Shown piece by piece: positions 46,117-54,418 of a stretch of 64,000 nucleotides of DNA. The translations under genes and the position numbers were made by a program. Source of the DNA: CAVVJA01 sp963801715 (GTDB taxonomy: Bacteria > Actinomycetota > Actinomycetes > Mycobacteriales > Jatrophihabitantaceae); contig CAWDGB010000027.1 in NCBI GenBank assembly GCA_963801715.1, positions 62,001 to 126,000 of the forward strand, in the 5' to 3' direction. The stretch's first letter is position 1, and every line of letters starts with the position of its first letter. The notes under the pieces are model-generated. The model searched no databases. It worked only from the letters and a program-made list of their open reading frames with translations, and was not told where the DNA came from.

Positions 46117-46332
46117 GATGTCTGGGAGGCGTCCGGCGGAAATTGCCTGATATCCCATACCCGTCACAACAGCCGACAACGCGTCGCAAATACCGTCAAT
46201 TCCCGTTGCTACTGTCGCAGAATCCGTCGCCAATTTTGGCTGTATGCGAATTACTCATTCGTCACTCCTTATATATGAGGCTTGAACCACCGGTACTGTT
46301 GGCCGACCTCGTTCGAGGAGATGAGATCCGCG

Positions 46333-47541
46333 ATGGCTTGGGGTTCTCGCTGGCGCAGTGGGCTCGCGGTCGCGGTGCTCCTCGCCGTCGCCGCGACTGG
46401 GTGCACCAAGCAGGCCGCGACGACGCCGCCGAGCGGCTCGGCGCCCTCCAGTTCGCCGTCGCAAGCTGCCATGTTCCCGGCCGCGCCGGCCAATCCGTTG
46501 CCGGCCGCGACCGTGACGGCCCTACAGACCGTTCTCGACAGGATTGTCGCCGACAATGCCTCCCTTCCGGACAGCACGACAGCCGCAGGCCTGACGGCAG
46601 CGGTTGTCAGCGATCGTGGCGTCTGGGCCGGTGCGGCTGGTCAGGATGGCGTGGGAAGGCGGCTGCGGCCTGAGACGGACCTAGCGATCGCCAGCATCAC
46701 CAAGACGTTCACGGCCGCTGAGGTGATGCATCTGGTCGCAACCGGGCAGGTCAAGCTCGACGATCCGATGTCGGCCTATGTCAAGCATCCCCTGACCGCG
46801 AACGGGGCGACCGTACGCGAGACGCTGAGCATGCGAAGTGGCCTGTCTGATCCAGCCGAAGGCACCCTTGACAAGCCGTTCCTCGCCCAGCCGCATCGGC
46901 ACTGGACGATGACCGAAACGCTGTCGTATACGCCGAAGAGCAGCCGGGCTCCGGGCGGGACGAGCGAGTATGCGAACACGAATTTCCTGCTGCTCGGGCT
47001 GTTGATCGAGGCCGTCTCGCACAAGACCGCAGTCGCCGCGATCCGGGCGGATCTGATCGATCCTGCCGGCCTGACTCGCACCGTAGTCCAGGACACCGAA
47101 CGTCCCGTTCCACCCGTCGCGGTGCCGAAGCACGATGAGGTGCCAGCAACCTTCGACGGCTATCTCCCGGTACGTTGCGTCCCTAGCGCGTTGGTCACCG
47201 CGGGCGGCATCGCTGCCGATGCCGCCGACGTTGCGCGATGGGGCTACTTGCTATACGGAGGTCGGCTACTCGAGCCCGGACTCGTCGCCCAGATGACCCA
47301 ACCGCTCGCGACCGACACGGGGAAACCCAACACGCCGTATACGGCCTACGGGCTGGGCACCATGCAATTCGGCGAGCAGCTCGGTCCGGACAGCCTGGGT
47401 CATACCGGGCTATTGCCAGGATTCTCATCGGTTCTCGCGGTCGTTCCCGAGCGGCACGAAGCCGTGGCCGTGCTCATCGCCGACTCCAACACGAATTCGT
47501 TCTCGGTCGCCCGCAAGTTGATCGCCGCGCTCGGCAGGTAA
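46333..47541 (+). CDS. Serine beta-lactamase/penicillin-binding-like lipoprotein
   Basis: ATG 46333 gives 402 residues with a lipobox VAATGC (Cys about 20), a Ser/Pro linker, then a beta-lactamase/transpeptidase-like domain. The catalytic SITK (SxxK) stands in IASITKTFTAAEV; YANTN is the YxN motif and LGHTGLLPG the third box (HTG). This set is that of class C / EstB / D,D-carboxypeptidase relatives. The enzyme would sit outside the membrane and act on cell-wall peptides, beta-lactams or esters; which is not known. GAGGAG at 46315-46320 is the ribosome site; ATG 46321 is too close to it. Confidence 0.85.
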   Translation: MAWGSRWRSGLAVAVLLAVAATGCTKQAATTPPSGSAPSSSPSQAAMFPAAPANPLPAATVTALQTVLDRIVADNASLPDSTTAAGLTAAVVSDRGVWAGAAGQDGVGRRLRPETDLAIASITKTFTAAEVMHLVATGQVKLDDPMSAYVKHPLTANGATVRETLSMRSGLSDPAEGTLDKPFLAQPHRHWTMTETLSYTPKSSRAPGGTSEYANTNFLLLGLLIEAVSHKTAVAAIRADLIDPAGLTRTVVQDTERPVPPVAVPKHDEVPATFDGYLPVRCVPSALVTAGGIAADAADVARWGYLLYGGRLLEPGLVAQMTQPLATDTGKPNTPYTAYGLGTMQFGEQLGPDSLGHTGLLPGFSSVLAVVPERHEAVAVLIADSNTNSFSVARKLIAALGR

Positions 47542-47592
47542 GCGTGGCGGGCGGTCTCGGCTACGGTCAGACCCGCTTGCAAGGATCGGGGT

Positions 47593-49607
47593 ATGACCGC
47601 TGCGGCAGTTTCCGTGCTCGACGGCCTCGACCCCGAGCAACGCGAGGCGGCGCTGGCGGTTCGCGGCCCGGTGTGCATCCTGGCGGGCGCGGGTACGGGC
47701 AAGACGCGAGCCATCACGCACCGCATCGCATACGCCGTGCGCTCCGGGGCCGTCCCGCCGGACCAGCTGCTCGCGGTCACGTTCACGGCGCGGGCCGCGG
47801 GGGAACTGCGCAGCCGGTTGCGTCGGCTCGGCGCTGACGGCGTGCAGGCTCGTACCTTCCACGCCGCCGCGCTGCGGCAGCTTACGTACTTTGCGCCCCG
47901 CGTGCTCGGTGGGGCGATGCCCGAGGTCGTCGACAACCCGCTCCGGCTGGTTAGCGCGGCCGCGTCGCGGGTACGGCTTCGAGCCGACCGCACCGAGCTG
48001 CGGGATCTCGCCGCGGAGATCGAGTGGGCCAAGGCGGTTCTCGTCGGGCCTGAGGACTACCCGGTCCGGGCTGCGTCAGCTAGCCGCGAGCCGCCGACGA
48101 GTACAGCGACTGTTGCTACCGTCTACGCCGAGTACGAGGCGGCCAAGCGCCGGATCGGTCAGCTCGACTTCGCTGACCTCCTGCTCATCATGGCCGGCGC
48201 GATCGAGGAGTACGCCGACGTCGCCGAAGAGATCCGATCTCGGTACCGGCATTTCGTCGTCGACGAGTATCAGGACGTGTCGCCCGTGCAACAGCGGTTG
48301 CTCGACGCCTGGCTGGGCGGGCGGGACGACCTATGCGTCGTCGGTGATGCCAACCAGACGATCTACTCGTTTGCCGGGGCGACACCAGAGCACCTGCTGT
48401 CCTTTACCCGCCGCTTCCCCGACGCTGTCGTCGTGCGGTTGCACCGGGACTACCGGTCCACGCCTCAGGTGGTGGAACTGGCCAACCGGCTCGTTGCCAC
48501 GGGCGGGGTGAGTGGTGGCGACCCGCGGCTGCGATTAGTGGGCCAGCGGCCGCCCGGGCCGCCGCCAACCTTTGCCGAGTTCGACGACGAGCCGGCTGAG
48601 GCCGCTGACGTCGCGGCGCGGTGCCGCGCATTGATCGACGCGCCGGAATGCCGGCGTCCGAGGTTGCGGTGTTGTTCCGGGTCAATGCCCAGTCAGAGGT
48701 CTACGAGCAGGCGTTGGCCGAGGCCCGGGTGCCATATGTCCTGCGCGGCGGAGAGCGGTTCTTCGACCGGCCCGAAATCCGCGAGGCTCGGTTGCTGCTC
48801 CGGGGCGCAGCGCGAGCGGAGGCCGACGAGGCGACGCTCCCCGAGGCCGTGCGCGGTGTCCTGGCGAGTGTGGGCTGGCATCCAGACGATCCACCACCCG
48901 GCGGCGCGGCCCGGGAGCGGTGGGAATCCCTCGCGGCGCTCGTGAGCTTGGCCGACGACCTGGTGGCGCTGGATGCTCAGGCGCACCTTCCTGAATTGGT
49001 GGCCGAACTCGATCAGCGCGCGACCGCGCAACACGCTCCGACGGTGCAGGGTGTCACCCTCGCGTCGCTGCACGCCGCGAAGGGTCTGGAATGGGCCGCG
49101 GTGTTCCTTGTCGGACTCACCGACGGCACCGTCCCGATTCAGCGCGCGAGTACCGCGGACCAGGTCGCCGAGGAGCGCCGGTTGCTCTACGTCGGCATGA
49201 CCCGAGCCCGTGAGCGGCTGGGGTTGTCGTGGGCCTTGGCGCGTAGCCCGGGGCAACGTCGCGGTCGGCGGCCGAGCCGTTTCCTCGACGGTCTTCGCCC
49301 AGTTGCATTCGCAAACACCCCCTCCGCCAAACGGAAATCTCGGCCGCAGGCGGACGACGCGGAGTTGTTCGGCCGTCTGCGCGCCTGGCGCAAGCGACAG
49401 GCCGAGGCGTTGAGCGTGCCCGCATATGTGGTCTTCTCGGATGCGACGCTGGTGGCCATTTCGGATTCCCGACCGTCGGATCGATCTGAATTGGCGCGCG
49501 TTTCCGGCATTGGGCCGGCCAAATTGGACCGGTACGGTGAGCCGTTGCTCGCAGTGCTCTCTGGTGCGGATCCCGAAGCGGTCAACGTAGTGATAGATAC
49601 AGGCTGA
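47593..49607 (+). pseudogene. uvrD2: UvrD-like helicase UvrD2 with HRDC domain, single frameshift
   Basis: ATG 47593 follows AAGGA. The first frame has GAGTGKTRAITHRIA, VDEYQDVSPVQQ, GDANQTIYSFAG and RLHRDYRSTPQVVELA. It leaves frame near 48645 after RCRALIDAP and is continued by the next frame from MPASEVAVLFRVNAQSE. That second part has LHAAKGLEWAAVFLVG, GMTRARERLGLSW and the C-terminal HRDC domain (WRKRQAEALSVPAYVVFSD). One base seems missing. With it the protein would be 671 residues, close to mycobacterial UvrD2, which I recall as essential, so an assembly deletion is a serious possibility. It is a 3'-5' DNA helicase, here next to whiB7 as in Rv3198c-Rv3197A. Confidence 0.88.
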
Positions 49608-49648
49608 TTCTGCCAATCGCGAACCCCTGAACTAGGGAATTAATCCGA

Positions 49649-49677
49649 TTGCCTCGCACCCCCTTAGGCAGTTAGCT
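49649..49677 (+). promoter_or_regulatory. whiB7 promoter with AT-rich autoregulation element
   Basis: A -35 TTGCCT (49649-49654), 17-base spacer and -10 TTAGCT (49672-49677) precede the leader. The AT-rich GAATTAAT at 49637-49644 stands directly upstream of the -35. WhiB7 proteins recognise such an AT-rich stretch beside -35 together with the vegetative sigma factor, so this promoter is expected to be autoregulated. The boxes are seen, their use is inferred. Confidence 0.6.
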
Positions 49678-49740
49678 TGGCAAAGACGGAGAACGCTGCG
49701 CATGTTGCGCAAGCTTGGACGCAGAAGGAGGTGGCCGCAG

Positions 49741-49923
49741 ATGATCATTGCCAGCATCGGTCGGGTGGCCGCCGCACGCCCCAAGAACTCCGGGCTTGAT
49801 CGTGCGTTGCCGTTGTCTCCGTCCGTGCGTCCCCGGTGGCGGGGTCACGCCGCAGGTCTGGCCGCTGGCTGGGCCCGTGGTGCCCATGCCGACCCAGGGC
49901 CGTACGGACCGGTTTGCCCTTAA
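49741..49923 (+). CDS. Upstream leader ORF controlling whiB7 (uORF)
   Basis: A 60-codon ORF with an excellent AAGGAGG nine bases before ATG 49741, placed between the whiB7 promoter and its terminator hairpin. It is rich in Arg, Ala, Gly and Pro (MIIASIGRVAAARPKNSG start). In mycobacteria and Streptomyces, a leader ORF senses ribosome-targeting antibiotics: a stalled ribosome changes leader folding and prevents early termination. The ORF, ribosome site and hairpin are seen; the attenuation role follows from that known model. The peptide itself may have no function. Confidence 0.72.
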   Translation: MIIASIGRVAAARPKNSGLDRALPLSPSVRPRWRGHAAGLAAGWARGAHADPGPYGPVCP

Positions 49924-49936
49924 CCAGGAAAGTCCG

Positions 49937-50030
49937 CCTCGAGAAGTGGTACTCCGCTGATCACCGATCAGCATCCCGGCTCTTCTCGAGGCCGCGGCTC
50001 CCAACAAGGGATCCGCGGCCTCAATGTTTT
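49937..50030 (+). promoter_or_regulatory. whiB7 attenuator: alternative hairpins and Rho-independent terminator
   Basis: Hairpin 1: CCTCGAGAAG (49937-49946) pairs with CTTCTCGAGG (49982-49991), enclosing a smaller GCTGATC/GATCAGC hairpin (49956-49972). Hairpin 2, the terminator: GGCCGCGG (49990-49997) pairs with CCGCGGCC (50013-50020), with a further TCCC/GGGA helix and AACAA loop inside, followed by TCAATGTTTT. The two stems share bases 49990-49991, so they partly exclude each other. This is what a leader switched by ribosome stalling on the uORF should look like. Confidence 0.75.
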
Positions 50031-50082
50031 CAACCGTCAACCGTCGACCCGATACCCGATCAGTCGAAGGAGGTGACCCGAC

Positions 50083-50415
50083 GTGCTGACTTGCTACACG
50101 ACCGAACGGAGTGATCCGGGCGAGCAGAACATTGCGCTCGGGACGCTCGATCCGATCTCCCGCCTGAGTCCGGACGATCTGCCCTGCCGGGTGCAGGATC
50201 CGGACCTGTGGTTTGCCGAGACGCCCGGCGAACTCGAGCAAGCCAAGCGGTACTGCGCAGAATGCCCGGTCCGGGTCGCCTGCCTTCGCGGCGCCATCGA
50301 GCGGCGCGAACCGTGGGGCGTCTGGGGCGGTCAGATTTTCGAGCGAGGCGAGATCATCGCGCGCAAGCGTCCCCGGGGACGTCCGCGCAAGACCGATCGG
50401 GGGATTGCCGCATGA
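50083..50415 (+). CDS. whiB7: WhiB7, iron-sulfur transcriptional regulator of antibiotic resistance
   Basis: GTG 50083 follows AAGGAGG nine bases upstream; the product is 110 residues. It has the WhiB cysteine set (one in LPCRVQDP, three in YCAECPVRVACL) for a 4Fe-4S cluster, the turn GVWGGQ, and the C-terminal AT-hook RGRPRK that marks WhiB7. It binds the housekeeping sigma factor and activates resistance and redox genes, including itself, under ribosome-targeting drugs. The long leader upstream carries uORF and attenuator. The stop is chained to a 13-codon mini-ORF by ATGA. Confidence 0.96.
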   Translation: MLTCYTTERSDPGEQNIALGTLDPISRLSPDDLPCRVQDPDLWFAETPGELEQAKRYCAECPVRVACLRGAIERREPWGVWGGQIFERGEIIARKRPRGRPRKTDRGIAA

Positions 50416-50497
50416 ACGACGACTGCAAGGACCTCGGCCCGGTGACGGCATGACCGCCACACCGAGCACAACACACGACGACTTCAGGAGCATTGAC

Positions 50498-50695
50498 ATG
50501 ATCAGCATGAACGAAGCATTCGCTCGCGAGCGAATGCGTGAGGCGCAACGCAGCGCCGAACACTCGCGAATGGTCCGCCAGGCTTCCTCGGCACGCCGTT
50601 GGCGCCGCCGCGAGAGAATGGCGCGCATGGCACACGCTCGCTACGAACGCGCCGCCGAGTCGGCGGCGTCGATTGCCGGCGACATCGCGCACTGA
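50498..50695 (+). CDS. Small Arg/Met-rich hypothetical protein downstream of whiB7
   Basis: ATG 50498 follows CAGGAG by seven bases and gives 65 residues beginning MISMNEAFARERMREAQ. The protein is almost entirely helical, basic and rich in Arg, Ala and Met (ARRWRRRERMARMAHARYERA). An in-frame ATG 50450, chained to whiB7 by ATGA overlaps, would add 16 residues. No family recognised. Being in the whiB7 transcript suggests drug-stress expression. A DNA- or RNA-binding role is possible but only inferred from charge. Confidence 0.6.
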   Translation: MISMNEAFARERMREAQRSAEHSRMVRQASSARRWRRRERMARMAHARYERAAESAASIAGDIAH

Positions 50696-50787
50696 ACGGC
50701 CCGTCCTGCGCCGGAGGACAACGTCACCTCCGGCGCAGGACCCCGCGGTTGCTGGACTTCCTCGGGCGACCGCGCTACGCATGGAGG

Positions 50788-50976
50788 ATGGCTGCCGTCT
50801 GCGCAATGTGCGGGCGCATCGCCGACGGGAAGGTCGACGGAGACCCACCGCTCGGCTGGTGCGCCGATCTCGTGGAGGGCGCGGACGGGCAATACATCAA
50901 GTGGATCTGTGCTGCTTGCACGCGCCGTTATGTGAGGTCCATCGAGGCCAAGCTCGACGCGGAATGGTGGGAGTGA
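50788..50976 (+). CDS. Small zinc-ribbon protein
   Basis: ATG 50788 gives 62 residues. Two CxxC pairs stand 41 residues apart (VCAMCGRIADGK and WICAACTRRYVR), typical of a zinc ribbon. An extra Cys is in GWCADLVEG. GGAGG abuts the ATG, and TACGCAT at 50775-50780 is a likely -10, so it may be leaderless. Similar small proteins stand beside ABC1-kinase genes in other Actinobacteria. The function is unknown. It ends 56 bases from the convergent ABC1 gene. Confidence 0.68.
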   Translation: MAAVCAMCGRIADGKVDGDPPLGWCADLVEGADGQYIKWICAACTRRYVRSIEAKLDAEWWE

Positions 50977-51032
50977 CGGCTAGCCAATGTCACCCCACCC
51001 CGGCCGGCGCGTGGCGCTCGAGCCGGGCTCGA

Positions 51033-52352
51033 TCAGCCGACCGGCTCCGCGAAGCCCGGCTGCCACCGCTCAGCCAGCACCCGGAACGGAGCGGTCGCGC
51101 CGAGCTGACACAACACGGCAAGTGATCCGAGCGTCACTCGGTGTATGAGCAGGTAGGACGGCGGCAGGTTGAACATCCGACCCACCCGCGCTTCCTCGCT
51201 GCGCGGATCGCCCATCCGGGCCGCTTGGGCGCGCATCCATTCGCGGGTGAAGGTGAATTCGTCGACGGCAAGCGGGTCCAGGATCGGCCGCAGGTAGTCC
51301 AGTACCCGTTGCGGGTCGACCTCGATTCCCGGCCGGATGAAGCCGTAGCTGCGCATCGCCGCCATCAGCTCGCCCGTCCGGCCCTCCAGGGCCAGCCGGG
51401 TCATGAGCCCAAGCGGCTCAGGCGAGCCGTCCGGCAAACGAGCGACGGCTCCGAAGTCGACGACGCCGAGCCGTCCGTCAGACAGGATGCGGAAGTTGCC
51501 GGGGTGCGGATCGGCGTGCAGCATCCTGGCCCGCTCCGGAGCGGAGTAGTGCAGTAACGCCAGCAGATATCCAGCCCGATTCCGGGCGGCTCTACGGCCG
51601 TGGGCGATGATCTGCGACAGCGGCGTCCCGTCGATCCATTCACTGACGATCACCTTCGGCGCGCTCGCGACGACGCGCGGGACGGCGATTTCCTCGTCGT
51701 CGTCATATGCGGCGGCGAATCCGCGCTGCGCGTCAGCCTCCAGCGTGTAGTCCAGCTCCTCCATGATCCGCTCGCGCAGTTCGGCGAGCAGCGGCTTGAC
51801 ATCTATCCCGGGGGATAGCCGCGCGAACAGCCGGCCGACCCGAGCCAGCTGCGTGAAGTCGGCGATCACCGCCGGCCCCGCCCCCGGATATTGAATCTTC
51901 ACGGCCACCGGCCGGCCGTCCGCCCACACCGCCCGATGAACCTGACCAATGCTGGCGGCCGCCGCCGGCTCGTCGTCGAAGTCCTGGAATCTAGTTGGCC
52001 AGTTACGACCGAATTGCTCGGCCAGCACCCGATGCATGACATCGGCGCTCATCGGCGGTGCCGCCTCTTGCAACCGAGTCAACGCTTCTCGGTAAGGCGC
52101 GGCGTGGTCCTCAGGCACCGCCGCTTCGAAGACCGACAGCGCTTGCCCGAACTTCATCGCGCCGCCCTTGAGCTCGCCGAGCACCGCGAACAGCTGCTCG
52201 GCCGTCTTCTGTTGCAGTTCGGCCGCGACCGCCTCGGCCGAGTGCCCGGCCAGTCGCTTACCAAGTCCCATCGTGGCTCGGCCGGCGACACCCAGCGGTA
52301 GCGATGCCAGCCTCGCCGTCCGCGCCACGCGTCGTTGCGGGATATCGGTCAC
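51033..52352 (-). CDS. ABC1/UbiB-family atypical kinase (Rv3197-like)
   Basis: GTG 52352 gives 439 residues starting VTDIPQRRVARTARLASLPLG, which matches the mycobacterial protein's start. The KxGQ motif is present as GGAMKFGQALS. VAVKIQYPG carries the Lys of the kinase-like core, LDYTLEADAQ the ADCK motif, HADPHPGNFR the catalytic-loop equivalent and VVDFGAVARL the metal-binding motif. ABC1 proteins are ATPases with lipid-related roles; in mycobacteria the gene lies beside whiB7 and has been linked to macrolide resistance. The longer ATG 52388 start lacks a ribosome site. Confidence 0.9.
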   Translation of the reverse strand: MTDIPQRRVARTARLASLPLGVAGRATMGLGKRLAGHSAEAVAAELQQKTAEQLFAVLGELKGGAMKFGQALSVFEAAVPEDHAAPYREALTRLQEAAPPMSADVMHRVLAEQFGRNWPTRFQDFDDEPAAAASIGQVHRAVWADGRPVAVKIQYPGAGPAVIADFTQLARVGRLFARLSPGIDVKPLLAELRERIMEELDYTLEADAQRGFAAAYDDDEEIAVPRVVASAPKVIVSEWIDGTPLSQIIAHGRRAARNRAGYLLALLHYSAPERARMLHADPHPGNFRILSDGRLGVVDFGAVARLPDGSPEPLGLMTRLALEGRTGELMAAMRSYGFIRPGIEVDPQRVLDYLRPILDPLAVDEFTFTREWMRAQAARMGDPRSEEARVGRMFNLPPSYLLIHRVTLGSLAVLCQLGATAPFRVLAERWQPGFAEPVG

Positions 52353-52522
52353 GTGATCAGCCTGCGCTTGGGGTTCGTGGCCGGGCATCGACTACCCGAC
52401 AACACTGTGGTGCTCACGAAACACGCCCCATACCGTGGTTCGCCTGGCATCTGTCACCCCACAAGACCGCTCCGCGTCGTCGCTGCGACCTCGCCACGCT
52501 CGCTGAGGCACCTTAACGGTGC

Positions 52523-53569
52523 TCATGTGGTCATTGTGCCGGGCGGTTCCAGCGGAGCGACTGCGCTGCCGCAGCGACAGGCCGGATGGGGCGCCCAGCC
52601 GCGTCGACGCACCATCCAATGAGGTGGATGCACCTCTAGCGTGCCGTCGAGGGTGGCCGGATTCTCGCCGTCCAGATGGGCCAGCGCTTGCGCCGCCGCG
52701 AGCGCGCCGAGGACGGTCGCGAGAATGACGTCGTCGGGAGCAGGATGCCGCGGACGCTGGGCCAACTGGACCGCGAAGGCCGGCCACGCGCCGTCCCGCT
52801 CGCCACGGTGCAGGTCCGCACACCGCAGGCAGCTGGTCCGACCAGGGCGGACAAGCGGGCCGACGACGCCGCTGTCGGCGCCGCCAGCCACCACGAGGTG
52901 TGGCACCCCGCGGGCGTGCAAGCTGTCCCGGATGTCGGCGTCGAGCGACTGATCGGCGGACAGCACGACGAGATCGGGCTCGCGACCGTCCGCCACCGGT
53001 CTCGTGTCACATTCGGGAGCGGCTCGGCGAATTGCTCCTGCTGCCGCGGCGGCGTACCGGAATCCCTCGTCGTCAGGCAACAGGCCGCCCGGCGCGGCAT
53101 GCTCCAGTACCGCATCGCCCTCGGCATGAACGGCGACATGTCCGACACCGGCCGCGGCGAGGAGCGCACCGACAACCGTCACCGTCCGGCCGGTACCGCG
53201 GAGCACGACCAAGGACGTCCGGCGACCAGCCAGGATCTGCTCGGCCTGGTGTCCGTGCCGGACCCGCAGTGCAGCCAGATCGGCAGCGAGGCGCGGTACG
53301 GCGATCGACGGCGCGTCGGGGTTCGGACGGATGAGGAAACCCGCTGCGGCCAGCGGGCCGACAGCCGACTCGAAGGGTTTCGCGGACGTCGAGGCTGGTT
53401 CGCCGTCCGCTGCGTGGCCGGTGAGCGCGCGGATTGCGGTCGCGTCGATCCCCTCGAGCATGACCGCACGCCGACCGAGTTCCAGCTGGATGCACGACGG
53501 CGAGCGCCACAGCACGCGGGTAGCCGGGTTCAGCACGTATCCAGCTAACGGTGCGAAGCCCGACGTCAC
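52523..53569 (-). CDS. E1/ThiF-like protein with Cys pairs (Rv3196-like)
   Basis: The 348-residue protein from GTG 53569 has an N-terminal winged-helix-like stretch, then a Rossmann-like region (LVVLRGTGRTVTVVGALLAAAGVGHV) and a CLRCADLHR pair with a second ACRCGS pair near the end. This four-Cys zinc site is that of E1/ThiF and TOMM-type cyclodehydratase partner proteins. The ATP loop of active E1 enzymes (GxGGxG) is altered to RGTGRT, so adenylation may be lost. Its place next to the ABC1 kinase gene is conserved in mycobacteria (Rv3196). Function unknown. Confidence 0.72.
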   Translation of the reverse strand: MTSGFAPLAGYVLNPATRVLWRSPSCIQLELGRRAVMLEGIDATAIRALTGHAADGEPASTSAKPFESAVGPLAAAGFLIRPNPDAPSIAVPRLAADLAALRVRHGHQAEQILAGRRTSLVVLRGTGRTVTVVGALLAAAGVGHVAVHAEGDAVLEHAAPGGLLPDDEGFRYAAAAAGAIRRAAPECDTRPVADGREPDLVVLSADQSLDADIRDSLHARGVPHLVVAGGADSGVVGPLVRPGRTSCLRCADLHRGERDGAWPAFAVQLAQRPRHPAPDDVILATVLGALAAAQALAHLDGENPATLDGTLEVHPPHWMVRRRGWAPHPACRCGSAVAPLEPPGTMTT

Positions 53570-53607
53570 GCCGACACGGTGGCAGATTCAGCGGCACGTC
53601 GATCTGG

Positions 53608-53709
53608 TTGTCCACAGGATCGGACCGTTTGTTTGCCTAACGTAAGCAAAATCTCGCAGTGCGTCACCCTCAAGTCGATGTCCACATCTGTGGACCAGGC
53701 TGTGGACAG
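53608..53709. promoter_or_regulatory. Cluster of DnaA-box-like sequences with a perfect dyad
   Basis: TTGTCCACA (53608-53616) is a perfect actinobacterial DnaA box. ATGTCCACA (53678-53686), TGTGGACCA (53689-53697) and TGTGGACAG (53701-53709) each differ by one base. The middle two form the dyad GTCCACA-TC-TGTGGAC. All lie in the 235-base divergent spacer between the E1-like and metallopeptidase genes. It could be a DnaA-titration or DnaA-controlled site, or the operator of an unrelated regulator. Confidence 0.5.
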
Positions 53710-53792
53710 GGTGCGCATAACCCGGCCTGGCCTTGTGGAGATGGCTATCGGCAACCCCGGCAGGTCGTGCGGGCGGTGTCCGCGGACACCGT

Positions 53793-53807
53793 TAGCGTGA
53801 GTGGGTG
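53793..53807 (+). promoter_or_regulatory. -10 box of a leaderless metallopeptidase gene
   Basis: TAGCGT (53793-53798), six bases, then GTG 53805. No ribosome site is seen. Same spacing as at 9985, 41911 and 55847. Confidence 0.5.
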
Positions 53808-54413
53808 CCTGATGCGAATGCCGTGCCCAGGCCGGCGGCCGACCCGGCCGTCGATGTCCGCCGCAGCAGCCGCCGACGACGAACCGTATCGGCATATCGC
53901 GACGGCGATCGCATTGTGGTGCTCATCCCGGCCCGGTTCAGCCGAGCGCAGGAGGCTCGATGGGTGGCGGAGATGGTCGGCCGGCTCACCTCTTCCGAGA
54001 GCGTCGGCCCCAGGCGGGGCGCCCGTCGGAGTGACGCCGCGCTCGAGGCGCGATGCCGCGCGCTGTCTGACCGCTACCTCGACGGTCGGGCGGCGCCGGC
54101 CAGTGTGCGGTGGGTAGCGAGCATGCGGACTCGATGGGCCTCATGCACGCCAGAGGAAGGCTCGATCCGCGTATCGGAGCGATTGCGCTGTGTGCCCAGC
54201 TGGGTGCTTGATTACGTCCTCGTCCATGAGCTCGCCCACTTGCGGATACCCGGTCACGACGCGGCCTTCTGGTCACTCGTGGCGCGCTATCCGCGGGCGG
54301 AGCGAGCCCGCGGTTACCTCGACGGATTGTCCGCTGGCGCGGCGCTGCCGTTCCAGCAGGACCTGGGTGATGACGTCGACTCCCTCGTTGCGGCCAGCAC
54401 CGGGGAGCCTTAG
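53805..54413 (+). CDS. DUF45/YgjP-like (SprT-related) metallopeptidase
   Basis: The 202-residue protein has the zinc motif HELAHLRIPGHDAAFW (HExxH with a third His downstream), preceded by the MRTRWASCTPEEGSIRVS strand typical of the YgjP/DUF45 family. The N-terminus is Arg-rich. These proteins are related to SprT/M48 proteases; activity has rarely been shown. It is leaderless by the box above and stands head-to-tail opposite the Rv3195-like gene, five bases apart at the 3' ends. Confidence 0.85.
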   Translation: MPDANAVPRPAADPAVDVRRSSRRRRTVSAYRDGDRIVVLIPARFSRAQEARWVAEMVGRLTSSESVGPRRGARRSDAALEARCRALSDRYLDGRAAPASVRWVASMRTRWASCTPEEGSIRVSERLRCVPSWVLDYVLVHELAHLRIPGHDAAFWSLVARYPRAERARGYLDGLSAGAALPFQQDLGDDVDSLVAASTGEP

Positions 54414-54418
54414 CCGCC

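Noticed and set aside
53608..53709. Replication origin oriC
   Set aside because: dnaA, dnaN and rpmH are absent here and there is no AT-rich unwinding region; a few DnaA boxes alone are not an origin.
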